64,000 bases of DNA from positions 1-64,000 of the forward strand of contig JAJEAV010000050.1 in NCBI GenBank assembly GCA_022822625.1. The letters run 5' to 3'. How positions within the stretch are numbered: the first letter of the stretch is position 1; each line of letters opens with the position of its first letter. Below, piece after piece: positions 19,724 through 31,195 of the stretch. Under the pieces are notes generated by a model. The model made no database searches, was not told the DNA's origin, and saw only the letters and a list, made by a program, of their open reading frames with translations. The position numbers and the translations under genes are program-made. The stretch comes from Gammaproteobacteria bacterium (GTDB lineage Bacteria > Pseudomonadota > Gammaproteobacteria > Arenicellales > Poriferihabitantaceae).

Positions 19724-20887
19724 ATGAAATTTAATCTAAATAGAAATGTTTTAGTGTCTCCATTGACATTGTTGAATAGTGTCATCGAAAAGACACAAAC
19801 GTTACCCATACTGTCCAATGTTTATTTTAGTATTGAAGATGGTGTGCTTACCTTGATCGGCTCGGATCTTGAAGTTGAAATTACCCAGACTATTGAGAAC
19901 GTAAAAAGTGAGAATGGGTCATTTACCGTTTTGGGTAAAAAGATCATGGATATTATCAGAGCGCTTCCCGATAATGCTGAAATTTCGTTTGATCATAACC
20001 CCGGCAATCATGATCTTGTCGTAACTTCAGGAAAAAGCAGGTACAAGCTCAAGACATTGCCTGCAGACAACTATCCAAAACTAAAAACCGATGATTGGGA
20101 AGAACGATTCAGGATAAACTCGAAGGCTCTAAAGGAAACGATCGATAGAGTTTCATTTTCGATGGCCATGAGTGACCACCGTTTTTCCTTGAACGGAGTA
20201 TCGTTTTTTATAGAGAACAAGCAGTTGACTGCAACCGCGACTGACGGACATCGACTGGCCAGAACGAAAATTGACCTGGAAGTGGATACGGAAAACGAAA
20301 GACAGGTAACCATTCCCCGTAAGGCGGTATCTGAAATCAGCAGAATGATCGATATTGGCCTTGCTCGCTCGGACCAGCCAAAAGAAGACAGCCAGAAATT
20401 GGTTGATAAGTCGATGGTTACCTTCGAATACTCCCGAAATCATATTCGGTTTACGGCACCCGGAAGAATTCTCATCGCGAAACTGATAGATGGCAAATAT
20501 CCAAAATTCGATGACGTGATCGAAGCAGGCGAAGACAATATCGTACTCAGTCTTGATCGCCGAAAACTAACCGATATTCTCTCACGAGTTGCAGTTATTG
20601 GTGACGACAAGTACAGGGGTGTAGGCATTCGCCTGTCCTTGGCTGACAAAAAACTGAAAATCAGTGCCAATACAACCGAACAACAGCACGCTTATGATGA
20701 AATGCAGGTTGACTATGATGGCGAAGAAATACTGTTCGGATACAACGCCGCCTATTTGCTAGACATATGCAGGGTTATCCAGACGAACAAGGTTGACATA
20801 ACGCTCGACAACAAAAGCAATATCTGTTATTTCCACCAGCCCAGGGATGAACACTCGGTGTGGCTGGTCATGCCGATGAGGCTGTAA
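19724..20887 (+). CDS. dnaN: DNA polymerase III beta sliding clamp
   Basis: MKFNLNRNVLVSPLTLLNSVIEKTQTLPILSNV...C-terminal VWLVMPMRL. Confidence 0.98.
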   Translation: MKFNLNRNVLVSPLTLLNSVIEKTQTLPILSNVYFSIEDGVLTLIGSDLEVEITQTIENVKSENGSFTVLGKKIMDIIRALPDNAEISFDHNPGNHDLVVTSGKSRYKLKTLPADNYPKLKTDDWEERFRINSKALKETIDRVSFSMAMSDHRFSLNGVSFFIENKQLTATATDGHRLARTKIDLEVDTENERQVTIPRKAVSEISRMIDIGLARSDQPKEDSQKLVDKSMVTFEYSRNHIRFTAPGRILIAKLIDGKYPKFDDVIEAGEDNIVLSLDRRKLTDILSRVAVIGDDKYRGVGIRLSLADKKLKISANTTEQQHAYDEMQVDYDGEEILFGYNAAYLLDICRVIQTNKVDITLDNKSNICYFHQPRDEHSVWLVMPMRL

Positions 20888-21000
20888 GGCCTCGCGGATG
20901 TCAGCCTCAATATGCGCAACGTGTTTTTAGCGAAATCAGGCATTTCATCAGCCTAATTTTCGAATGCCGGTCGAGGCAGGGGGATCCAGTCCATGCTCCG

Positions 21001-21016
21001 TGTTTCACGTGAAACA
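21001..21016. promoter_or_regulatory. parS (ParB-binding) site 1
   Basis: perfect 16-bp palindrome TGTTTCACGTGAAACA. Confidence 0.9.
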
Positions 21017-21313
21017 TTCCGTGAGCAGGCATACAAGTCGGTCCTGATGTTTTTTCATGGTTTGCTCCCATGGGAGCGGAAAATCCATGTCTGGGTGTTC
21101 CCCGCCCGAGTTGACACGTTCTCGCCATGAGTGGCACGGCAAGGACCCCAGTGATGCGAAAGCAGCCAGACTGGCAGGACAGGCGGTCAGAATTGGCAGG
21201 GTTCGAATGCAACCATGCAACAAAATACAATGCGGATAGGGTATAATTCGAGACCATGATTTTCATGCAATCTGAGATTTAGGGGCGGTTGCCGCTTCGC
21301 ATTTTTTACCGGG

Positions 21314-21329
21314 TGTTTCACGTGAAACA
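21314..21329. promoter_or_regulatory. parS (ParB-binding) site 2
   Basis: perfect 16-bp palindrome TGTTTCACGTGAAACA, 313 bp from site 1. Confidence 0.9.
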
Positions 21330-21381
21330 TTGATCGATTGTTTTTCCCCACTTTTGTTTATTTCCACAAGTTTCAGGCTGA

Positions 21382-23844
<2,463 letters not shown>

Positions 23845-23856
23845 GCCACGCCGGCA

Positions 23857-24480
23857 TTAAGTGAATTCGGGTTTCGGGTTCGAAAAAACCCGCTCAACCA
23901 TCGGCCTGAAAAATTCAAGATCCCGTGATTTAAATGCAGGATCGAAGCAGTTCTGGTCATAATTATGACAGAAGTCAACACAATCCTGATACCAGACATG
24001 GTCCTTTAATACTTCTCTTGCATTTCGGTCCCGGCCCAGGTGGTGATGGTAATAGTAGGTCTGAAACAGACCGTGATGCCTGATTATCCAGTACACGCGT
24101 TCTGAAACATAAGGTCGAAGAATTGCCGCGGCCATTTCACTGTGCGCAACTGGTGCAAGCTCATCGCCAATATCATGCAACAGGGCGGCAACCACCAGTT
24201 CTTCCGGTTCACCTGCATCATGAGCACGGGTGGCGGATTGTAAAGAATGTTCGAGACGGGTGATGGGGTAACCCGGTAGGGTTTTCTGAAGTCTCGACAA
24301 GGCATCCATTAAACGATCGGGAAGTTCGCGAACATATTGTTCTTCCAGTTCCGAAAGAAGAGCATAATCCTCAACCGTGCCATTTTCCATGCGTGTAAAA
24401 CCAACCGTATTCATCATTCGGACTCCAAATTGTGTGTTACCTAACCTGGCATGGCCAGAACCGAAGCTTGCCATGACCAA
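23857..24480 (-). CDS. HD-domain protein (possible PhnZ/TmpB-like diiron oxygenase fold)
   Basis: LEHSLQSATRAHDAGEPEELVVAALLHDIGDELAPVAHSEMAAAILRPYV...HHGLFQ. Confidence 0.65.
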   Translation of the reverse strand: MVMASFGSGHARLGNTQFGVRMMNTVGFTRMENGTVEDYALLSELEEQYVRELPDRLMDALSRLQKTLPGYPITRLEHSLQSATRAHDAGEPEELVVAALLHDIGDELAPVAHSEMAAAILRPYVSERVYWIIRHHGLFQTYYYHHHLGRDRNAREVLKDHVWYQDCVDFCHNYDQNCFDPAFKSRDLEFFRPMVERVFSNPKPEFT

Positions 24481-24717
24481 GTCTTATTTGCACGGTCGAA
24501 AGAAACCATGCTAGATATTCCCGTGTGCTTTCTGTGCAACTTTTCATGGGTAAGGGGCTAAAACAGCAATATCTATATGTTCGTGATAATGTTGCGGCTC
24601 GAAGCAGGGACTGACAAGAGAGTCTGTTTTTTTGCAGTTCTGCCAAACACTCGTGAAGTATCAGAATCAGCCACTCATATCATCCAGCCCAGAACGTGAA
24701 TCGTACTTCAAAATCCT

Positions 24718-27012
24718 TCATTTGTCGTGAACATTGTGGACGCATGGTGAATAGGAAGCAGGTTGTGTACCGGGTACGAACGGAAGAGTTATTCGATTTG
24801 CGCACTCGTTGTCTGCCAGCAAGCCATTTTCCGCATCAACCTGCACAAAACGTAAGTTACCCTTGCTGGAACTGGCTGTTTTGACCAGGTCCAAATTTAT
24901 CATCATAGCCTCCCAGACACGCATCGCGCCGCTGGACCCAGTTAGCCCGATAGGGCGGTTATCGTCACGCCCAACCCAAATCACGGCCAGTAGATTGCCG
25001 CTGTATCCTGCAAACCAGCTATCCCGATACTGGTTTGTGGTGCCGGTCTTGCCTGCCAGATTGAGATTTGGCGGGAACGTCCTGCCCAATCTGGAAGCAG
25101 TCCCGAACTGGACACTCTGACTTAGAGCGTGATGCACAAGCCGTGCACTCGCCTTCGGAATTGCCTGGACGGTCTTGACTGGAAACTGCGCGATAGTCTC
25201 CCCTTTAGAGTTTGAGATTTTGGTTAAACCCCGAAGCGGGATTCGCGATCCCGAATTGGCAATAACCTGATATGCCTGCGCCATTTCCATGGGATTATGC
25301 TGGCTGGAGCCGAGTAGTATCGAAGGGTATGGCTTGATCTCACGGACCAGACCTAGCTGGTTCAGGGTCTTGATGGTTTCATCAATACCAAGCGCCATGC
25401 CAAGGTGCACAGCAGGAAGGTTGTAGGAATGTGCCAGGGCCTTGTACAAGGGAACCGAATTTCGATATTCTCCATCATAATTCTTTGGTGACCAACGGTT
25501 GCCATCTTCCAGAACCAGACTGATCGGCCTGTCTGGCAGGGTGCTGGCCAGAGTGTATCCATGGCCCGGCTTCAGGGCAGTTAGATAAACGGCCGGTTTG
25601 ACTAGCGAGCCAATTTGTCTTTCGATATCGGTGGCCCGGTTAAATCCCGAATTGTGTGCCAGGCGGTCCCCAACCACAGCAAGAACGCCTCCGCTTGTGG
25701 GCTCAACGACGATCACTGCACCCTGTAATGTGCCCGACGTTATCTTCCTGTCTGTTTCCAGTTTATCGAGAGTCTGGGTCAAAGCATGTTGCGCAGCATA
25801 CTGAATGTCAAGATCCAGTGTAGTGTGTAGATTCAGGCCGCTGGTACGCAATATATCTTCTGAATAGAAAAGTCTGAGATGGCGCTGCAAATAATCAAAA
25901 TATGCCGGAAAGCCACTCAGTTTCTCCTGACTTCTGGAAGTGACGCCAATTGGCAGCTGCATGTATCGAGCGGAAGCTTCAGGAGTCAGTGTTCCATATT
26001 CTGCCATCTTGTCAAGTGTCAGATTTCGTCTTTGTACTGCGCGCTCGGGGTTGCGATGGGGGTTGTAGTATGAAGGAGCCGAGATAATGCCAACCAATAG
26101 AGCAACCTCATGTGGTCTCAAGTCCCAGACTGGCCGTCCAAAATAGTATTCACTGGCCAGTGGAAAACCATGGATGGCACGACTTCCGGATTGACCCAGA
26201 AAAACCTCGTTCAAATAGGCTTCAAGGATTTCGGTTTTGCTGTAACGCCACTCAATCACTAATGCATATGCTGCTTCCTTGATCTTTCTTGTGAATGTTT
26301 TCTCCGGACTCAGAAACAGGTTCTTGACCAGCTGCTGGGTAATTGTGCTCCCACCCTGAATGGTCTTGCCCGATATCAGGTTCGAGACTGCTGCACGAAG
26401 TATGGCTTTCAGGTCAACACCGTGATGCTCACTGAACTTGCGATCTTCCATGACCAGCAAGGCGTGCAGGAGGGTTTCCGGCATCTGATGGAGCTTGAGC
26501 GGGATACGATCCTGATGGGGTCCGAGCTGCAAAGTCCCGATCATTGGCGATTCAAGAGCAATGCTGCTCAAGGACTGACCAGTCTTCACATTACGGATAG
26601 CGACGACTCGCCCGTATCGAGTTTGGATCGCCACCGGCATCGCGGACTGCCCTGGAATACTGGTATTGGTGGTTTTTCGAATAAACAGATTGGCCATCGA
26701 CTGGTCAATTGAGTAATCCCCGGGTTGGGATATCTGGGTTGTCTTGTGATATCCATAGCGGTCAAGCTTGCGCGAAAGGTGCACAAGCGACAGTGGGTCG
26801 CCCTCCCGGATACTCAGTGGTCGAGCATAAACATGCGATGGCTCAGAGTGGATTTCGCCATCCATGATGTGGCGAATCCGGGTGTCTATGTAAAGCAAGG
26901 TAATTGATCCGGCCAAGAGGAGTGCCAGACATGAACTCGGAAGCAACGAACGGATGAGCCCCCTGCGGTGCGCTGATGGCTTTCCGGATGCTTTTCGGGG
27001 TTTGCGACTCAA
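24718..27012 (-). CDS. mrcB: penicillin-binding protein 1B (bifunctional transglycosylase/transpeptidase)
   Basis: VYARPLSIREGDPLS, EDRKFSEHHGVDLKAILRA...GGSTITQQLVKNLFLSPEKTFTRKIKEA, IGSLVKPAVYLTAL, AGKTGTTNQYRDSWFAGYSG. Confidence 0.92.
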   Translation of the reverse strand: MSRKPRKASGKPSAHRRGLIRSLLPSSCLALLLAGSITLLYIDTRIRHIMDGEIHSEPSHVYARPLSIREGDPLSLVHLSRKLDRYGYHKTTQISQPGDYSIDQSMANLFIRKTTNTSIPGQSAMPVAIQTRYGRVVAIRNVKTGQSLSSIALESPMIGTLQLGPHQDRIPLKLHQMPETLLHALLVMEDRKFSEHHGVDLKAILRAAVSNLISGKTIQGGSTITQQLVKNLFLSPEKTFTRKIKEAAYALVIEWRYSKTEILEAYLNEVFLGQSGSRAIHGFPLASEYYFGRPVWDLRPHEVALLVGIISAPSYYNPHRNPERAVQRRNLTLDKMAEYGTLTPEASARYMQLPIGVTSRSQEKLSGFPAYFDYLQRHLRLFYSEDILRTSGLNLHTTLDLDIQYAAQHALTQTLDKLETDRKITSGTLQGAVIVVEPTSGGVLAVVGDRLAHNSGFNRATDIERQIGSLVKPAVYLTALKPGHGYTLASTLPDRPISLVLEDGNRWSPKNYDGEYRNSVPLYKALAHSYNLPAVHLGMALGIDETIKTLNQLGLVREIKPYPSILLGSSQHNPMEMAQAYQVIANSGSRIPLRGLTKISNSKGETIAQFPVKTVQAIPKASARLVHHALSQSVQFGTASRLGRTFPPNLNLAGKTGTTNQYRDSWFAGYSGNLLAVIWVGRDDNRPIGLTGSSGAMRVWEAMMINLDLVKTASSSKGNLRFVQVDAENGLLADNECANRITLPFVPGTQPASYSPCVHNVHDK

Positions 27013-27050
27013 GAAGCGAAGCCGGGCTGTTGATTAAGGGACTACGAGGA

Positions 27051-27356
27051 CTACGCAAGAAGTACGGTATGACACATCCAGCAGATTTCAAAGCTCTCGG
27101 GGTTCCGTTCACCACACTTCTCACACGATATTTCCCCGGAGGGTGGTTGAGCGACATCAAAATCCCTGATGACTCGAGATGCTCGTTCTGCGTCATGATC
27201 GCGCTTGACCCAGATTTCCGGTGGACTGACCGGCAGCTCACCAAGACCGCCGGATAGATTGCCGTTAACCAGGATTGCCGGGATGTCGATGTTCTCGAGC
27301 ATGTCGAGAACCAGTTGGGCATCAATCAGCGACTCAGCCTCATAGACTTTCAGCAT
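27051..27356 (-). CDS. DUF2007-type putative signal-transducing protein with C-terminal zinc-ribbon-like motif
   Basis: start at MLKVYEAESLIDAQLVLDMLENIDIPAILVNGNLSGGLGELPVSPPEIWV; C-terminal CEKCGERNPESFEICWMC. Confidence 0.75.
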   Translation of the reverse strand: MLKVYEAESLIDAQLVLDMLENIDIPAILVNGNLSGGLGELPVSPPEIWVKRDHDAERASRVIRDFDVAQPPSGEISCEKCGERNPESFEICWMCHTVLLA

Positions 27357-27360
27357 TTTC

Positions 27361-28422
27361 TCAAGAACCTTCAGGTTGCGGGGGGGTTGGCCAGGCAACA
27401 ATGATTGCATTGACCAGTGTGGCCAGTGGAATGGCAAAAAATACTCCCCATAACCCCCACAGGCCGCCGAACAACAAAACCGCAACAATGATCGCTACCG
27501 GATGAAGGTTTACCGCTTCAGAGAAGAGCAAGGGCACTAGTAGATTTCCATCCAGCGCCTGAATGACCAGATAGGTAACGGTCAATATAATCAATTCCGA
27601 TGACCAGCCCCACTGAGCCCAGGCAAAAAGTACTACCGGAATGGTGATAACTGCAGCGCCGATATAGGGAATCAGTACTGAAATCCCAACCAGAAAGGAC
27701 AACAGCATGGCGTAGTTGAGGCCCAGGAATGAAAACGCAATCAGGGTAACCCCCCAGACGATCAGAATTTCCCAGAATTTCCCGCGGACATAGTTTGCAA
27801 CCTGAATATCAACATTATTCCAGATCTGGGCAGTCAGTTCGCGGTCTTTCGGCAAGAACCGAATCAAGTAATTCAGAATCTTTTTCTTGTCCTTTACGAA
27901 AAAGAAAATCAGGATCGGCAATAGAATCAGGTAAATCATCCAGGTGATAATGCTGGCCGCTCCAGACAATGAAATGCTGACCAGCTGCTGTCCATAATCA
28001 GTCAACTGTGTTCGTATGGCGGTGATCAACTCCCGGACCTGTTCGACCGAGAACAGCTCTGGATAATGCTCGGGCAACTGTACAAGCTCAAGTTGTCCGC
28101 GGTAGAGCAGGGCGGGAATTTGCTGAACCATTTGGGTCAACTGACTATACAGCACCGGAAATACGACCAGCAAAGTACCGATCACAAACACAATAAACCC
28201 GATGTAGACAAATCCAACCGCCACCGGCCTTGGCAAGCCAAGATCGGTAAAGCGCCCGACTAGGCCTTCCAGAACATACGCGATTACGATTCCGGCAATC
28301 ACGGGCGCCAAAATTGTCCCGGCATATGAAATGATTAGTGCTGTTGCCAGCAGAAACAGCGTCAGAAAAACGATTTGAGGGTTGGAGAGCTGAACCTTGA
28401 GCCAATCGACAAAATAATTCAT
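27361..28422 (-). CDS. AI-2E family transporter / PerM-like membrane protein
   Basis: multi-TM; [89 protein letters not shown]-type region. Confidence 0.88.
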   Translation of the reverse strand: [353 protein letters not shown]

Positions 28423-28437
28423 GTCTTCATTTCTCCC

Positions 28438-28863
28438 TTATGTGATGGGATCTGGATGAACTGTCGTGGTATGCGAGATGCATGCAGTGGATTCCAGCAT
28501 TTTTCCGACGGAACAATATTTCTCTACCGCAAGCTTAACTGCACGCTGCACTTTTCCCTGATCCAGGTTGTTGCCGAAAACAGCAAAGTGGAGCCGGATA
28601 TCGCTGAACACGGCAGGTATCTGGTCGGCTCGTTCTCCGGTGACTTCGATACGACAGTCTGATACATTCTGCTTCATTTTTTTCAAGGTCGACATTACGT
28701 CAATGGCACTGCATCCAGCCAGCGCACCAAGCACCATTTCCATTGGCCTTGCTCCCCTGTCCTGCCCACCCACAGCCTCGGAACCATCGATTTCAAATCG
28801 TTGGCCGCTCTCCGTAGATGCAGAGAAGTGCACGCCATCATTCAAGTGTAATGCAACTTTCAT
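28438..28863 (-). CDS. OsmC family protein
   Basis: GARPMEMVLGALAGCSAIDVMSTLKKMKQ...AVEKYCSVGKMLE. Confidence 0.88.
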   Translation of the reverse strand: MKVALHLNDGVHFSASTESGQRFEIDGSEAVGGQDRGARPMEMVLGALAGCSAIDVMSTLKKMKQNVSDCRIEVTGERADQIPAVFSDIRLHFAVFGNNLDQGKVQRAVKLAVEKYCSVGKMLESTACISHTTTVHPDPIT

Positions 28864-29657
28864 ACAACCTCTTCAAATAATTCACGGAGTTTCGACCCCG
28901 GGTCCTCGGCACGCATCAAGGATTCTCCAACCAGAAAGACATTGACTTGATTGGCTCGCATCAGGGCAACGTCATACTTGCTGTGGATACCGCTTTCGGT
29001 AACCACAATCCGATCTTCCGGAACTGCATCCAGCAACCTGATCGTGGTCTCAAGCGAAGTCTCAAAGGTATGCAGATTGCGATTGTTGATGCCGATCAAC
29101 CTGCAAGGCAGCGCAAGTGCCTGCTCAAGCTCTGCGGCATTGTGAACCTCGACCAGCACATCCAGGTCGACCTCATACGCAATCTCGGCAAGCCGCTTCA
29201 GTGCTGCAGGTTCCAGGGCGGCAACGATCAACAAGATGGCATCAGCACCAAGTGCCCGCGATTCATGAACCTGATAGGGATCGATTATAAATTCCTTTCT
29301 AAGCACGGGCAGGGAACAAGTGGTCCTGACGGCTTCGATAAAACGGTCGTGACCATGAAAATAAGTCTCGTCAGTCAACACGGACAAGCAGGTCGCGTTT
29401 GCGTTTTCATAGCTCCTTGCAATTGATGCCGGGTCAAAATCCTTGCGAATAATGCCCTTGCTCGGTGAAGCCTTCTTGATCTCGCAAATTACTGCAGGCA
29501 GGTCTTTCGAAAGCCGCCTTTCAATGGTAGCGGCAAATCCGCGACATGGCAACAAATCACGGTTTCGCTCAATCAGTTCATCCATCGGCAAAACAAGGTT
29601 GCGAGTATTGACTTCACTGATTTTTGTAGAAATGATTTGCTTGAGGATGTCACGCAT
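28860..29657 (-). CDS. trpC: indole-3-glycerol-phosphate synthase
   Basis: VICEIKKASPSKGIIRKDFDPASIARSYE, LRKEFIIDPYQVHESRALGADAILLI, IGINNRNLHTFE, VTESGI. Confidence 0.95.
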   Translation of the reverse strand: MRDILKQIISTKISEVNTRNLVLPMDELIERNRDLLPCRGFAATIERRLSKDLPAVICEIKKASPSKGIIRKDFDPASIARSYENANATCLSVLTDETYFHGHDRFIEAVRTTCSLPVLRKEFIIDPYQVHESRALGADAILLIVAALEPAALKRLAEIAYEVDLDVLVEVHNAAELEQALALPCRLIGINNRNLHTFETSLETTIRLLDAVPEDRIVVTESGIHSKYDVALMRANQVNVFLVGESLMRAEDPGSKLRELFEEVV

Positions 29658-30239
29658 TCAGAGGCCTTTCAGTGATGAGTGCCCCAGAAAATTTTCGAGC
29701 AGGTCATAGCCGAAATGGGTGGCAATGGACTCGGGATGGAACTGCACGCCATCAACTGGCAGTTCGCGATGCCTGACCGCCATGATTTCCTGATCGTCGG
29801 TCCATGCGGTGATTTCAAGACAATCCGGAATGGAATTGCGCTCAATGACCAGCGAGTGATAACGGGTTGCCTTGAACGGGTTATCCACGCCCTCGAAAAT
29901 GCCGTCATCAGAATGATAAACCATGGATGTTTTTCCATGCATGACTTTTTCTGCCTTGACTATTCTGCCCCCGAATGACTGGCCGATGCTTTGGTGACCA
30001 AGACACACACCCAGAATCGGGATGCTGCCTGCCAGATGATTCACCGCAGAGACTGAAATGCCGGCTTCGTTGGGGGTGCAGGGGCCGGGCGAGATGACTA
30101 GGTATTCAGGAGCCATCCGTTCGATTCCCTCCGGGGATACCTGGTCATTGCGAAGTACCCTTACATCCTGCCCCAGTTCCCCGAAATACTGAACGAGGTT
30201 GTAGGTAAAGGAGTCATAATTGTCAATGATGAGAAGCAC
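29658..30239 (-). CDS. trpG: anthranilate synthase component II (glutamine amidotransferase)
   Basis: [57 protein letters not shown]. Confidence 0.93.
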   Translation of the reverse strand: MLLIIDNYDSFTYNLVQYFGELGQDVRVLRNDQVSPEGIERMAPEYLVISPGPCTPNEAGISVSAVNHLAGSIPILGVCLGHQSIGQSFGGRIVKAEKVMHGKTSMVYHSDDGIFEGVDNPFKATRYHSLVIERNSIPDCLEITAWTDDQEIMAVRHRELPVDGVQFHPESIATHFGYDLLENFLGHSSLKGL

Positions 30240-30293
30240 AGTTCAAATTGCTCATTGCTCCGAGACGGGGAGTAAGATCCTGTTCCCGGTTGT

Positions 30294-30782
30294 TCAGCTG
30301 TTCAGCCAGCCAACGAGGGCCTTGTCAGGATCGCTGATTTCACTGATTGACTGATACCAGTATCGTTCCCAGCCCTTTTTGGGAAGCGAGGCAAACAACA
30401 TCAGGTTAAGTGGATAGTGTTCGCTATCCGTACATTTGCGAAAATCATCCCTGAACAGGAATATGGCCTTGTTCCATGCCATGGCAAGACCCAGTTCCAC
30501 CATCACCCCCTCATCTGGTGGACAGCCGTTGACCACGGCGAACAGTCCATCTGCCTCCCGAACATCGGACACATCATTTTGCGCAACCCGATAGGCCCAG
30601 CCAGACTCTGCGAAATCAATCTGATTGTTTCGGGCGAAAGGTTCCCAGACTTCCGCTCCCACGGATTCAAGTGCACCCGCAAGATCAACCAGAGGGCCAT
30701 CCTGGAGTTGTTTGGCAAACCCATACGGATTGGCAAGATAAAGGGTCTTTTTGGGCATGTTTACATCATTTGCTTTTTCCAT
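30294..30782 (-). CDS. nucleoside 2-deoxyribosyltransferase family protein
   Basis: LYLANPYGFAK...VREADGLFAVVNGCPPDEGVMVELGLAMAWNKAIFLFRDDFR. Confidence 0.78.
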   Translation of the reverse strand: MEKANDVNMPKKTLYLANPYGFAKQLQDGPLVDLAGALESVGAEVWEPFARNNQIDFAESGWAYRVAQNDVSDVREADGLFAVVNGCPPDEGVMVELGLAMAWNKAIFLFRDDFRKCTDSEHYPLNLMLFASLPKKGWERYWYQSISEISDPDKALVGWLNS

Positions 30783-30872
30783 TAAGTATAACCCGATGAT
30801 TTTGCTGTATGGACATGCATCTTTCGGGAATTATATACAAAAGTAACATGTGAGCTTGTGCTATGCGCCATG

Positions 30873-31037
30873 ATGATTCGGACGATTGCCCAGACGGCCA
30901 AGGTCAGCAGGCCTACCCACATGAATCTTGACGCATTTCTGCGTCAACAGACTGAATTGTGGAACACCACACTGGAGGGGAGGCAAGACTGCTACGAGAA
31001 GACAGGACGCAGAACAGTATGTTACTTGAATATATAA
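30873..31037 (+). pseudogene. possible N-terminal remnant of an IS200/IS605-type TnpB/OrfB
   Basis: hand translation MIRTIAQTAKVSRPTHMNLDAFLRQQTELWNTTLEGRQDCYEKTGRRTVCYLNI* resembles TnpB N-termini (LDxxLxQQxxLWNxxLExRxDxYxKTG). Confidence 0.4.
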
Positions 31038-31195
31038 TTCCTCATCTTCACACTGTATTTTGCACTGTAGTGTATAAGGTTCAAGTTGTCCGCACGAAGT
31101 GTTTTTGATGCTTTTGTGTCATCTATACAGTCATGATTTCATGTCTCTATGACTCATCTACGATGGGGCTTTCTGCGCCAAAAGGTCCTGGCATC

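Noticed and set aside
21181-21240. GGGTTCGAATGC as a possible tRNA T-arm
   Set aside because: Flanking bases do not form the 5-bp T-stem or an acceptor stem; no cloverleaf found.
20907-21266. 119-aa minus-strand ORF in dnaN-gyrB gap as a possible gene
   Set aside because: Runs through a parS site and palindrome; no recognisable family, not recF.
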